DNA from: Candidatus Neomarinimicrobiota bacterium
Lineage (GTDB): Bacteria > Fidelibacterota > JAANXI01
NCBI GenBank assembly: GCA_021734025.1
Contig: JAIPJS010000005.1
Coordinates: 128,112-192,111 of the forward strand
DNA length: 64,000 bases
Reading direction: 5' to 3'
Below, piece after piece: positions 42,807 to 52,761 of this stretch. The notes under the pieces were generated by a model. The model did no database searches, was not told the DNA's origin, and saw only the letters and a list, made by a program, of their open reading frames with translations. Every line of letters starts with the position of its first letter. Position 1 is the stretch's first letter. Position numbers and translations under genes: made by a program.

Positions 42807-45437
42807 ATGAAAAAACTGTTAACTGTGATTTTATCTCTAGCATTTCTGACTGCAAGTATGGGCTTCGGTCAGGACATTACACGTATTTATGATATTCAGT
42901 ATACCGAAGATGGCGGTGATTCACCGCTGGTTGACCAGGAAGTGACCGTTTCTGGAATCGTCACCGGTGAATCGTATGCTTACGGGAGCGAATTTTTTCT
43001 GCAGGATTCGGTTGGCGCCTGGAGCGGGATCCTGGTGCATATTGGCAGCGATGCTGATTCTGCCTTCCAGGTCGGACAGGGAGATTCCGTCACCGTGACC
43101 GGTACCGTATCCGAATACTTCGGCATGACCCAAATCGAAGCCTCCAGCGTCACCATCGACTCCATGTGGGCAGGCGATGTCCCCCCGATTACAGTGACCT
43201 CCGGGGAAATCGCCACTGACGGCGCTATGGCTGAAGCTTATGAGGGCGTGCTGATAAAAGTTGAGAAAGCCGCCATTTCCAACGCAGATCTCGGCAACGG
43301 CGAATGGGGAATCGATGACGGCTCCGGCGAAGTCCGGGTGAACGATAATGCGGATTACTATTTCTGGCCGTCGGAATACGACAGCGTGGAGTATGTGATC
43401 GGTCCGCTGAACTATTCATTTAATGATACCAAAATCGAACCCCGGCTCGCCAGTGACGTGGTGCCGGTGAGCGAATACACGCGGATTCAGCGGCTGCAAC
43501 AGGTCCGCGGCAGCGATCTGGCACGTATCGGCCACGTGGAGAACGACGATACGCTCGATTACACCTATTATTACAACTACGATGATTCGCCATTACCGAA
43601 TGCAGAGCCCTTCAAGATAAAGGGGATTGTTACAATGCCGACCGGTTTGAGCTATGCGGGAGCCGGGGTGAAATTCATAATGCAGGATCATCATGGTGGT
43701 CCGTGGAGCGGAATTTTACTTTATAGTCCTGATTCCACTACCTTTCCAGTTCTCTACGAAGGCGATGAGGTTTCAACTATAGGTTATGTTGGAGAGTACT
43801 CCACCGACGAATCGAATATGACAGAATTTTGGGTGACCGGAGAGGTAAATATCACCTCTGAGGAGAACCCGGTCCCGGAACCGTCTGAAGTCCAGACCGG
43901 TGATTTACGCTGGCCTACCACCGCTGAACAGTGGGGTACGGTGTTTGTGAAGTTGAAAGACGTTATCATCACCGAGAACGATTACAATTTTGGCGAATGG
44001 GGTGTGGATGACGGATCCGGCGAAGTCCGTATCGGTAACGATTCCGATAGTCTGTCGAATTTTAATCGGCCTCCGCTTGGAACGGTAGTGGATTCTATCA
44101 CCGGATGGGTCTATCACCATTTCGGCTATTACGCCGATTCCTCCACGTACAAAGTGGAACCGCTGTACGAAAAAGATGTCGTGATCGGTGAGGGGCCGCC
44201 GAACATCCGGAACTATGCCCGAACGCCGGGAGCGCCCACTTCGGATGACGTGGTAACCATCTCTGCGGATTTCGCCGATAACTCTGCGGTGACTTCGGCA
44301 AAGCTCTTTCACCGAGTTAATGGCGGTGCCTACAATTCTACTGATATGCAATTGGACGAGGGTATCACATATACCGGAAATATACCCTTCTACAATAATG
44401 GTGACCGGGTCGATTACTTCCTGATGGCAGAAGATGATAATGGAACGAGTTCGACGCTGCCGGCGGATACCACAAAGCTAAACTTTTCCTACACGGTGGC
44501 GAGTCAGTTAACAATCTCCGATATACAGTACACGCCCTGGGAATTGGCGCAGACCCCGTATGAAGGCGTAGAGGTTTCTGTAAGCGGTGTCGTGACAGCA
44601 GATACACTGTTTAACAGCAACTTTGAAGCGTATGTAATCCAGGAATCTGGCGCCACCGAATGGGGCGGCCTGTTTGTCTTTGACCTGAATGAAACATTAA
44701 CACGCGACCAGACCGTGACCGTCTTTGGTACAGCCACAGACTACAACGCCGATTTCCATTTCAAATGGGACGGCCTTACCGTAATTCTGGCCGACAGCGT
44801 TCAGGTTGGTGATACCGGTGACGGGATTGAACCCATGGTGATGACTGCGGCGGATCTCGAGGCGGAACCTGAAAAGTATGAAGGAATGCTGGTCCGGGTG
44901 AACGACATCGAGGTTACGGCTCTGAACCAGTACGACTGGTCGGTGACCGATGCCTCCGGCGGTGAAATCCTGATTGATGATGATATCGTCTATACCACGT
45001 CGGATTCGTCATGGTTCGCGAGTCTCGGTGTCGGTGGTGGTATCGAATATGTCACCGGAATCTGGACTTACAGTTTTGGGTCGTTCAAGATCGAGTTGCG
45101 CGATACGGATGACCACGGAGTTGCCACCAGTGTTGAGCCGGACAGAACGCAGCCATTCGCTTACAGCCTCTCGCAGAACTATCCGAATCCATTCAATCCG
45201 ACCACCAATATCCAGTTCTCACTGGCGGATCAGGGGCCGGTGACTATCGCGATTTACAATATTCGCGGTCAGATGGTCAGGGCGCTGGTCAGAAACCAGA
45301 CCATGGAAGCCGGATATCACACACTGAACTGGGACGGTACGGATAAGAACGGACGCACCGTCGGATCTGGTGTCTATATTTACCGGATTCATGCCGGTGA
45401 CTTCATCAAAGCCAAAAAAATGACGCTGCTCCGATAA
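42807..45437 (+). CDS. Secreted triple OB-fold protein with T9SS sorting domain
   Basis: An 876-aa exported protein. Signal peptide 1-21 (cleavage before QDITR). Three OB-fold regions: about 30-220, 240-455 and 558-770. The first reads 'FFLQDSVGAWSGILVHI' and GDSVTVTGTVSEYFGMTQI (92-110), typical of secreted nuclease accessory domains (ExeM/NucH/YhcR type). An Ig-like domain lies at about 458-555. Residues 790-876 are a type A sorting domain (NYPNPFNPTTNIQFSL ... GVYIYRIHAGDF). No catalytic domain is present. It begins 35 nt after the previous stop. A hairpin follows its stop. Confidence 0.9.
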   Translation: MKKLLTVILSLAFLTASMGFGQDITRIYDIQYTEDGGDSPLVDQEVTVSGIVTGESYAYGSEFFLQDSVGAWSGILVHIGSDADSAFQVGQGDSVTVTGTVSEYFGMTQIEASSVTIDSMWAGDVPPITVTSGEIATDGAMAEAYEGVLIKVEKAAISNADLGNGEWGIDDGSGEVRVNDNADYYFWPSEYDSVEYVIGPLNYSFNDTKIEPRLASDVVPVSEYTRIQRLQQVRGSDLARIGHVENDDTLDYTYYYNYDDSPLPNAEPFKIKGIVTMPTGLSYAGAGVKFIMQDHHGGPWSGILLYSPDSTTFPVLYEGDEVSTIGYVGEYSTDESNMTEFWVTGEVNITSEENPVPEPSEVQTGDLRWPTTAEQWGTVFVKLKDVIITENDYNFGEWGVDDGSGEVRIGNDSDSLSNFNRPPLGTVVDSITGWVYHHFGYYADSSTYKVEPLYEKDVVIGEGPPNIRNYARTPGAPTSDDVVTISADFADNSAVTSAKLFHRVNGGAYNSTDMQLDEGITYTGNIPFYNNGDRVDYFLMAEDDNGTSSTLPADTTKLNFSYTVASQLTISDIQYTPWELAQTPYEGVEVSVSGVVTADTLFNSNFEAYVIQESGATEWGGLFVFDLNETLTRDQTVTVFGTATDYNADFHFKWDGLTVILADSVQVGDTGDGIEPMVMTAADLEAEPEKYEGMLVRVNDIEVTALNQYDWSVTDASGGEILIDDDIVYTTSDSSWFASLGVGGGIEYVTGIWTYSFGSFKIELRDTDDHGVATSVEPDRTQPFAYSLSQNYPNPFNPTTNIQFSLADQGPVTIAIYNIRGQMVRALVRNQTMEAGYHTLNWDGTDKNGRTVGSGVYIYRIHAGDFIKAKKMTLLR

Positions 45438-45454
45438 ACTGATTACCGGAAATG

Positions 45455-45480
45455 CCGTGGATTCCATCAGGAATCCACGG
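45455..45480 (+). repeat. Intercistronic hairpin
   Basis: CCGTGGATTCC (45455-45465), loop ATCA, GGAATCCACGG (45470-45480): perfect 11-bp arms. No T-run follows, so it may stabilise or separate mRNA segments rather than terminate. It ends 18 nt before the next start. Confidence 0.8.
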
Positions 45481-45498
45481 CTGCATCCGAACAGACGA

Positions 45499-47061
45499 AT
45501 GAAAATACTCAGATACCAGATCGTCCTGCCCCTCCTCCTGGGGATAGTCTTGGTGTTCGCCGCCTGCGAGCTCCGGAATCCGCTGGAGCAGCCGTTGGAC
45601 AACGAGCGTGTGGGTAACCAGCCGCCGGAAACGCATATCTTTTTGCCGGACAGTCTGTGGGGGAGTGTACGGCTCGACAGCGTGTTTGCGGATGACAGTA
45701 CATTCGTCGGTTTCGACACTACCTATGTCTATGACAGACAAACGGGAAGCGACTACCTGGAGTTTGTCCCGGACACCACGGAAAGCAAGAAGGTGATTCA
45801 CTGGTGGGGCGACGATCCGGACGGTGAAGTGGTGGCCTACGAGTACAAGTGGAATTACGAGTCCCAGTGGACGCTGGACTCGGCGGAATACGATACGTTC
45901 TATCTGCCGATTCGGAGTGCATTCGACCAGTTTGAATTCCAGGTGCGGGCCGTGGATGACAGCGGGGCGGTAGATACTTCTCCCGCCAAACTGACTTTCC
46001 CGGTCTTCAACTCGCCACCTGTGGCCGAATTTGTGCTGAACAGTAACCCCAGCGGTAGTTCTTCGGATACCACCAAGACCTTTCCGACCCGGACGTTTCT
46101 CTGGTCAGCTATCGATCCGGACGGCAGCGAGACAATTGTTGGTGTAGAATATTACCTTGCAGACGAAGTTCTGGCGGACACCAGTCTCCCGGATACGATT
46201 ACCTGGCAATCGCTTGAGGCCGACGCTGATCGGGTAACTCTGCGCGATATTGAGCCGGGATTACACACATTCTTTCTCCGCATTCGGGATATTGCCGGGG
46301 CTTACAGCGATACTATTCAGTTTCCGGATCCAGGTTCGGACAGTCAGCCGGGCGCCTGGCTGGTGAAGGGGCCTGTTGGGGGAGTCTGTCTCGTGAACGA
46401 CTATCCCTTGGGTGGCGTTGGCGACCTGGGTGAGGGCGACGTGGAACTCCAGTACCGGGATTGGCTGAACCAGCTGTACGGGGAAGACGGCTATTCCATC
46501 TGGCGTATCGGCTCTAACCTTTGGCACCCGGAAAACAAATTGCCGTATGCCCAGGAAGATATAGAGGCAACGCTGAGTTATTTTGACAAAATTATCTGGT
46601 ACCAGTACTCCGGAGCCCCCCATTATCCGGACGCCGCTCTGGGGATCAACAAGTACCTGGCCGGTGGCGGGAATATGATTTTAACAGCCATTGAGATCGA
46701 CACTTCGGCCGTATTCGTGCATGTGGATACTATGTTTACCGTGAATCCGGAGGGGCGGTTTAGAGGCGGGGAAGAAGTTGTGTCGAAAGTAGATTCTAAC
46801 CTCACCCTTACAAATCCAAGCGTTATCGGGAAGCGAATGAAATCTCTGGTGCCCGGAGATTCAAACAAGGTGCACTATCAATTGAACCAGGAAGGTGATC
46901 CGGCTTGGGTGGGAAAACCCTCCGTTGGATATCTTGATAAAATTGGAGGCGCTGAAGGGGGAAAGCTACTCTTCTTATCAGTCCCATTACACAAGCTAAA
47001 TGGTAAGGATAATGTCCCCGACATGCTGGACTATTACCTGAACACAGAATTCGAACAATAA
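45499..47061 (+). CDS. Lipoprotein with Ig-like domains and GATase1-like C-terminus
   Basis: A 520-aa lipoprotein from ATG 45499; the frame is open from 45457 but those bases contain the hairpin. Lipobox VFAAC (C23). Two Ig/Fn3-like domains (about 85-270; 'HWWGDDPDGEVVAYEYKW' and 'FLWSAIDPDGSETIVGVEYY'). The C-terminal 200 residues have the look of DUF4350/GATase1-like folds ('YFDKIIWYQYSGAPH', 'INKYLAGGGNMILTA'). It precedes the TonB receptor by 4 nt and may be its surface partner, but there is no SusD similarity. Confidence 0.8.
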   Translation: MKILRYQIVLPLLLGIVLVFAACELRNPLEQPLDNERVGNQPPETHIFLPDSLWGSVRLDSVFADDSTFVGFDTTYVYDRQTGSDYLEFVPDTTESKKVIHWWGDDPDGEVVAYEYKWNYESQWTLDSAEYDTFYLPIRSAFDQFEFQVRAVDDSGAVDTSPAKLTFPVFNSPPVAEFVLNSNPSGSSSDTTKTFPTRTFLWSAIDPDGSETIVGVEYYLADEVLADTSLPDTITWQSLEADADRVTLRDIEPGLHTFFLRIRDIAGAYSDTIQFPDPGSDSQPGAWLVKGPVGGVCLVNDYPLGGVGDLGEGDVELQYRDWLNQLYGEDGYSIWRIGSNLWHPENKLPYAQEDIEATLSYFDKIIWYQYSGAPHYPDAALGINKYLAGGGNMILTAIEIDTSAVFVHVDTMFTVNPEGRFRGGEEVVSKVDSNLTLTNPSVIGKRMKSLVPGDSNKVHYQLNQEGDPAWVGKPSVGYLDKIGGAEGGKLLFLSVPLHKLNGKDNVPDMLDYYLNTEFEQ

Positions 47062-47065
47062 CCCT

Positions 47066-49831
47066 ATGAAACGACTCACACTCATCGCTGGGGTGCTGTT
47101 ACTGTTTGCCAGCTTTACGCAGGCACAGCAGGGCGGCCGGATTACCGGGCAGGTGACGGATGCCAAAACCGGCGATCCGCTACCCGGCGTAAATATCATT
47201 GTCCGGGGAACCTACTACGGTGCGGCCACCGATGAAAAGGGTCAGTACCAGATCCTGAATATCTCACCCGGAAACTATGAGCTCCAGGTGAGTATGATCG
47301 GGTACAAGCGGATTCTGAAGACCGGCGTAAACGTGACGGCCGGCGAACGGGTCACATTGAATTTCGAACTGGAGCAAACCTCCCTCGCATTAGGACAGGA
47401 AGTGGAAGTTATCGGTGAAAGGCCCCTGATCGACGTGGACGAAACTTCATCCACCGTCCGCATGGGCAGCGATGACATCGACAATCAGATCGTCAATACT
47501 GTGGATAACGTGATCCAGCAGCAAGTGGGGGTCTCCTCGGTGGACAACGAGATCCATATCCGTGGCGGCCGGGTGGACGAAAGTCTGTACGTCATCGACG
47601 GGATGTCTATCAAGGATCCGCTTTCCGGGAATGCTTCCAACGTGTTTATCACCGCCGAGGCGGTGGAGGAACTGGAGGTTATCACCGGCGGATTTAACGC
47701 AGAATACGGCCAGGCGATGTCCGGCGTCATCGACGTCAAGCTGAAGGCCGGCAGCGATCGCTATACCGGTGGCTTCACCTATATCACGGATAAATGGGCG
47801 CCCGGAGTGTTCAGGGATTTCAATACCGACCGGCTGGAGTTCAATATCGGCGGCCCGGAACTCCTCAACAATTACATCCTGAAGAATATCGGACTGGAAC
47901 TCCCCGGTAAGTGGTATTTTTTCGTCAGCGGCTACGGCCGGCTGTCCGATACCTACCTCCCTCATGCCAGTGAACTGTATCCGGCACGGGACTGGCAGGA
48001 ATCGTTCGCCCGGCGGGAGGAGAACGACTACCATCTGCTGGGCAAACTGACCTGGAAGAAAAACGCACAGCAGACGCTCTCGTACTCCTATGATCGATCC
48101 CTGAAGATCAATCAGGGCTTCTTTATGAACAAGACCTATACCAACACCTATTATCCATACTATTACGAGAATATTCTGGATAACTACAACACGATGACCC
48201 GGGAAAATATCATCAATAACCTGAGCTGGACCCATACTCTCAACTCCCGGACGTTTTACGAGCTGAGTCTGGGCCGGTTTTTTACCGACTTTCATTCGGC
48301 CGCCCGCGGATTACACTACTCGGAATATCGCGAGCATCAGGATCTGGAGCCCATCCGGTACGAGGCCAACGCCAATGGCAATATCAATGTTGAATTCGGC
48401 GATGAGTTCTGGGATCAGGGCATGCCGCCGGATTGGTTCGACTACTGGAGCGAAAACCTGAGTGCCGAGTTCGACTTTACCTATACCACCGGCGGGCGCC
48501 ACACCTACAAAACCGGCTTCGATATGCGCGCCACTACCATGCAACTGATTCACATCGATACGCCGTGGTGGGGCGACAATCCGTTCGGGCGCGCCTTCGA
48601 CATCTACCGGGTCCGACCGTTTGACGGCGCCTTTTATCTCCAGGACAAGATTGTATTCGACGGCATGATCGTGAACATCGGGATGCGGTACGACTTCTGG
48701 TTTCCCGGCGAAAAGGTGGACGAGTTGATGACCACGGACATGACCTCCCTGTCGCCAACCATCAACGATTTTGCCAAGCAGACTTACAAGGAGGAGACTT
48801 TTGAATTTTTTGGCCGGCGGGGCAAGGCGCATCTCAGTCCACGGTTGGGGATTTCCCATCCGGTGTCGGACAATGATGTTCTCTATTTCAACTACGGACA
48901 TTTCTCCCAGCTACCTACATATCAATACGTGTATGCCAACCTGTTTACCAGGGATGAAAACAGCTATTCCCTCTTTGGGAATCCGAATCTGAGTCCCAAG
49001 ACCACCGTTTCGTATGAACTGGGCATTAAGCATAAGTTCGATGAAAATACGGTACTGGAATTCAGATCGTACTACAAGGATATGTTCGACTACGAGACTT
49101 CCGCCAGCATCACGCTGTTCGACCCGGCCAAGGGGAACCAGAGTTTTCTGATGTACCTGAACATGGATTACGCCCGGGCGCGTGGTGTCGAAATTGTGTT
49201 CCGAAAGCGGTTTGGTCGCTATTTCGCCGGTGACGCCAACTTTTCCTATTCCCAGGTGACCGGAAAGAGCTCCACGCCGTATGACAATCTGCTGGTCACC
49301 GCCGGGCGGCTGGACGAAAAGCCGCTGGGCGAGAGCTTTCTCAGCTGGGATCGCCCCGTCAGTTTCTTTGCGAATCTACACTTTACTATGGATCGGGAAC
49401 GCCGGCCTCATCTTTTGGGATTGCCCATGCCCAATGACTGGCGCACAAGTTTCCGCATCGAATACAATTCCGGGCGTCGCTATACGCCGTATACCAACAT
49501 CTCGCTTGTCAAACAGGGCGATACCTGGTATTACGACGGCGACCGACGCAGCGACGAGCCGTACTCGGCTATTACGCCGTCCTGGTGGAACATGGACGTG
49601 AAAATCTCCAAAACACTGTACGATGGTATCTTCCGTTCGCTCCTGGTGCTGGAAATCGAAAATATCTTCGACTATAAGATTCCCCGGCGGATAAACCCGT
49701 TTACCGGTGAGCCGTACGACCCTGGCGAGACTATCCCGTATTATCTGGCCAATGCACCGAATCCCAACTTTGATCCCTCCCGCTACCGGGAAGGCCGCGT
49801 CGCAAAACTGGGCATGAAGGTGGACTTCTGA
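47066..49831 (+). CDS. TonB-dependent outer-membrane receptor
   Basis: A 921-aa receptor for energised uptake across the outer membrane. Signal peptide 1-20 (cleavage before QQGGRI). A carboxypeptidase-regulatory-like domain spans 23-110 (GRITGQVTDAKTGDPLPGVN). The TonB plug is at about 125-230 ('IHIRGGRVDESLYVIDGMS', 'GGFNAEYGQAMSGVIDV'). A 22-strand barrel follows, with 'HLSPRLGISHPVSDNDVLYF' and 'YGNPNLSPK'-like features ('LFGNPNLSPKTTVSYELG'). The substrate is unknown. Its stop overlaps the start of a PorV-family gene (TGATG). Confidence 0.95.
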   Translation: MKRLTLIAGVLLLFASFTQAQQGGRITGQVTDAKTGDPLPGVNIIVRGTYYGAATDEKGQYQILNISPGNYELQVSMIGYKRILKTGVNVTAGERVTLNFELEQTSLALGQEVEVIGERPLIDVDETSSTVRMGSDDIDNQIVNTVDNVIQQQVGVSSVDNEIHIRGGRVDESLYVIDGMSIKDPLSGNASNVFITAEAVEELEVITGGFNAEYGQAMSGVIDVKLKAGSDRYTGGFTYITDKWAPGVFRDFNTDRLEFNIGGPELLNNYILKNIGLELPGKWYFFVSGYGRLSDTYLPHASELYPARDWQESFARREENDYHLLGKLTWKKNAQQTLSYSYDRSLKINQGFFMNKTYTNTYYPYYYENILDNYNTMTRENIINNLSWTHTLNSRTFYELSLGRFFTDFHSAARGLHYSEYREHQDLEPIRYEANANGNINVEFGDEFWDQGMPPDWFDYWSENLSAEFDFTYTTGGRHTYKTGFDMRATTMQLIHIDTPWWGDNPFGRAFDIYRVRPFDGAFYLQDKIVFDGMIVNIGMRYDFWFPGEKVDELMTTDMTSLSPTINDFAKQTYKEETFEFFGRRGKAHLSPRLGISHPVSDNDVLYFNYGHFSQLPTYQYVYANLFTRDENSYSLFGNPNLSPKTTVSYELGIKHKFDENTVLEFRSYYKDMFDYETSASITLFDPAKGNQSFLMYLNMDYARARGVEIVFRKRFGRYFAGDANFSYSQVTGKSSTPYDNLLVTAGRLDEKPLGESFLSWDRPVSFFANLHFTMDRERRPHLLGLPMPNDWRTSFRIEYNSGRRYTPYTNISLVKQGDTWYYDGDRRSDEPYSAITPSWWNMDVKISKTLYDGIFRSLLVLEIENIFDYKIPRRINPFTGEPYDPGETIPYYLANAPNPNFDPSRYREGRVAKLGMKVDF

Positions 49832-50940
49832 TGGGATTTGAACAGAGGAAATTCAATCAGGAGAATGGTCGTGAGGAAAAGAACAGGCGTTCACCCTTCG
49901 ACAATCTCAGGATGACGGCTGACTGTCCGCTGCAAACAGTGCGTGCTCTCATAATCATAATCCTTGTGATAACGGTGTCTTTTTCCGGAACCGCTTACGC
50001 CCAGGGCAACCTGTTCCAGGTGCTCGGTGGCCAGCGGGCGGGCACGTCATCGTTTCCGTTTCTGAAGATTGGTGTCGGCGCCAGGGCAGCCGGCATGGGC
50101 GAAGCATTCGTCGGTATCGCGGACGACGCCTCGGCGCTCTACTGGAATCCGGCCGGGATCGCCCAGACCGGTGGAGCGGAGTTTATCGGAACGCATACCG
50201 CCTGGCCTGCTGATATCAACTACGAATTTTTAGGCTATGTTCAGCCCGTCGGCCGAAACATTTACCTCGGCGCCAGCGCCGGATTCCTCCACATGGATCC
50301 CATGGAAGTCCGGACGGTTTACAATCCACATGGTACCGGTGAATATTTCAATTACAGCGATATGGTGCTGGGGGCATCTTTTGCAATGCGGATGACCGAC
50401 CGGTTTTCCTTCGGCGTAACGCTGAAACATGTACAGGAAAACCTGGCCGGCCTCATCATGGACGGACAGATGCTGGATCTTGGCACCTTCTACTGGACCG
50501 GATTCAAGTCGCTCCGCTTCAGCGTGGCGCTGACGAATTTCGGCCCGCAGGTGGCGCCAGCGGGCACCTATGAAAAGCCGCTCATCGCCGGCGGAACCGG
50601 CGAATTCAAATATTCGGAATTTTCCCCGCCGACAGTCTTCCGCATCGGGAGCGCCATGAATTTAATCGAAACCGGCGCCCACGTCCTGACCGGATCAATT
50701 CAGCTAAACCATCCCGTGGACAACGCCGAAAATTTCGTCGCCGGCGGGGAATATAAATTCATGGATATGCTGGCACTCCGCGGCGGATATAAACTGAATG
50801 CCGATGAAGGTGGACTGGCGTTCGGCGCGGGAGTGGAAATCCCCATGATCGGCATGGAAAAATTTCGTTTCGATTACGCTTATACGGACTTTGGACGACT
50901 GACCTCTGTCCACCGCTTTGCCATAGGATTTGAGCTGTAA
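49831..50940 (+). CDS. PorV/PorQ-family outer-membrane protein
   Basis: A 369-aa frame, of which the mature barrel is the PorV/PorQ family ('SFPFLKIGVGARAAGMGEAF', 'ALYWNPAGIAQ'). The signal peptide (RALIIIILVITVSFSGTAYA|QGN) only begins at about residue 38. Residues 20-30 (SPFDNLRMT) derive from a dispersed repeat. The start may therefore be ATG 49831, overlapping the TonB stop by one base, or GTG 49939, which gives 333 aa; no strong ribosome site marks the latter. The tight link to a TonB receptor suggests joint function. Confidence 0.88.
   Translation: MGFEQRKFNQENGREEKNRRSPFDNLRMTADCPLQTVRALIIIILVITVSFSGTAYAQGNLFQVLGGQRAGTSSFPFLKIGVGARAAGMGEAFVGIADDASALYWNPAGIAQTGGAEFIGTHTAWPADINYEFLGYVQPVGRNIYLGASAGFLHMDPMEVRTVYNPHGTGEYFNYSDMVLGASFAMRMTDRFSFGVTLKHVQENLAGLIMDGQMLDLGTFYWTGFKSLRFSVALTNFGPQVAPAGTYEKPLIAGGTGEFKYSEFSPPTVFRIGSAMNLIETGAHVLTGSIQLNHPVDNAENFVAGGEYKFMDMLALRGGYKLNADEGGLAFGAGVEIPMIGMEKFRFDYAYTDFGRLTSVHRFAIGFEL
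49886..49925. repeat. Repeat fragment read as SPFDNLRMT
   Basis: Bases CGTTCACCCTTCGACAATCT then CAGGATGACG belong to the dispersed family at 30844 and 40205. Here the element lies inside the 5' end of a reading frame without breaking it. Confidence 0.6.
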
Positions 50941-50941
50941 A

Positions 50942-52351
50942 ATGACACTCCGAACCCAATTCAGAATATATGCGCTCACCTTCCTGAGCATTTTCATCGT
51001 CACTTGCGGCGATAAACGGCCATTACCCACCGGCCCGGTGGACAGCGGCAGAAACGTCGCCGCCGGGGACACTATCTACACCCGGGTAAAGCCGGACTGG
51101 CCGGCAGAGAATGGTTTCTCTCTCAACGATCCCCGGGATATTTGCGTAAACCGGGACGGTTACGTTTTTGTGGCCGATCGCGGGAATTCCAGGGTTCTGG
51201 TGATGAATAAAACCGGGCGTGTCATCGAATCCGCCGACGCCTTCGGCAACAAAAACTTCGATGACCTGGCGGCAATTCCATCCTGGGAAAATTCAAGCGA
51301 AGTAATTCAGCCCATGGGAATCTCCGCCGACGCCCGGATGAACATTTTTATCGTAGACAGCACCAACCACGTGTACGTTTGGAACCAATACGTGAATAAC
51401 GTGGGCGTTGAGGCAGTCGCGTCCGGCTTTATTTTGGAGGACAATCCGAACCAGACCATCTCTGCGGAACAGTTCTATCGCATGGGCGCACCGGTTCAGG
51501 ATATCGAGGGTGTGGCATGGTCGTCAGAGCAGGCGCGTATCGATTCCCTGCTGAAGCCGCGGATGTTTTTCTCCACCTCGGTGGCGCACATGATCTCCGG
51601 CAGATACGGCAACGCACCGGAAGAGAGCCGGTTTAACGCGGTCGCCGCCTGGATGCCGCAAAATATCGCCTCGCCATCCAGAGACGGCTCGGTCTATCTC
51701 ACCGACGCCAGCTTCTACAGCCGGATCGTCCGGGTGGACTATCAAAGGTACCGGATGGTGCGGCTCACCAACGGCCAGACCATCTGGCTGCACCGAGGGA
51801 AATTCCAGTCGTTTGCGGTGAGTAAAGGGACAGGCCAGGGCACGGTGATGTCCCCTACGGGGCTCTATTTCCAACAGTTCAATCAGGATCCCAAACTGCT
51901 CTACTCTCAGACCGACAAAAACTTCGGCGCTCATCGGGTTTCCCTGACCACCGGCGAATTTGACCTCATTCAGACTGCCGATATCGGAGAAATCGGGCGG
52001 TTCCAGAACGCGCGGGATATTGCGGCCGATGAGAACGGGAATATTTACGTTACGAATACCGGCAAAAATTACGTGGAGGAGTTCAGCCCTAAAGGCAACT
52101 TTTTGCGGTACCTCGGTACCGAAGAAGTCCGCATCGATACCACCGTGACCGATACCCTTATCTCGGGCGGGGATACCTCATACGTTGATGTGGACTCCAC
52201 CTTTATTCGCTACGAGCCGAACGTGTTGCAGCGACCGTCAGCGGTGGCGGTCTCCGACGGCGAAGTCTATATCGCCGATCCCGGCGAAGGCCGGATTGTT
52301 CGGTACAAACTTTCCACCGATGTGGACATCAACCGCGGTGAGCGGGAGTAA
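50942..52351 (+). CDS. NHL-repeat beta-propeller lipoprotein
   Basis: A 469-aa lipoprotein from ATG 50942, one base after the previous stop (an in-frame TTG at 50930 is also possible). Lipobox FIVTC (C22). At least four NHL repeats give a beta-propeller: DPRDICVNRDGYVFVADRG, 'PMGISADARMNIFIVDSTN', 'ARDIAADENGNIYVTNTG' and RPSAVAVSDGEVYIADPG. NHL propellers usually bind proteins, glycans or nucleic acids; the ligand is unknown. Last gene of the run that begins at 40592. Confidence 0.88.
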   Translation: MTLRTQFRIYALTFLSIFIVTCGDKRPLPTGPVDSGRNVAAGDTIYTRVKPDWPAENGFSLNDPRDICVNRDGYVFVADRGNSRVLVMNKTGRVIESADAFGNKNFDDLAAIPSWENSSEVIQPMGISADARMNIFIVDSTNHVYVWNQYVNNVGVEAVASGFILEDNPNQTISAEQFYRMGAPVQDIEGVAWSSEQARIDSLLKPRMFFSTSVAHMISGRYGNAPEESRFNAVAAWMPQNIASPSRDGSVYLTDASFYSRIVRVDYQRYRMVRLTNGQTIWLHRGKFQSFAVSKGTGQGTVMSPTGLYFQQFNQDPKLLYSQTDKNFGAHRVSLTTGEFDLIQTADIGEIGRFQNARDIAADENGNIYVTNTGKNYVEEFSPKGNFLRYLGTEEVRIDTTVTDTLISGGDTSYVDVDSTFIRYEPNVLQRPSAVAVSDGEVYIADPGEGRIVRYKLSTDVDINRGERE

Positions 52352-52761
52352 CATCAGGGAATGCTGAGAAACACGTTCATTCCATGAATGGTGAGGTATA
52401 CTCGCTATTTCTCCGTCTTTTTTTAGCAGAGTCGTTGCATGGAGGATGTACGAGAATACCGTCTCAAAATTTTTTCTTAGGATTTCTGAAAATTTACCAT
52501 TTCTTAAATATAGGGTAACCTATTGATATTATTGGCAGTAGAGACGTGCCATGGCACGTCTCTACTCGGAAGAAAATGCGATGATTACTCAGGACATTGG
52601 AATATAATTTTCCGAAGGAACCGGGTATTGCTTTGCGGCATTTCTGATAGTACCTTCCCCTGCAATTTGACACGGAACCGGAGTATTTGACGCGCACGTA
52701 TGAATCAGTTTCTACCTTACATTTATTCGATTAAAACGTCCAACCATATTCAGGAGTTCTT
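52352..52761. other. 410-nt intergenic region
   Basis: Contains the perfect 30-bp palindrome at 52537-52566. No gene, terminator or recognisable promoter was seen in the remainder, which is more A/T-rich than the flanking genes. Confidence 0.7.
52537..52566. repeat. Perfect 30-bp palindrome
   Basis: AGTAGAGACGTGCCA followed at once by its exact reverse complement TGGCACGTCTCTACT, with no loop. It resembles the widespread GTAGRGACG...CGTCYCTAC intergenic repeats. A related compound element is at 57562-57650. Confidence 0.92.
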
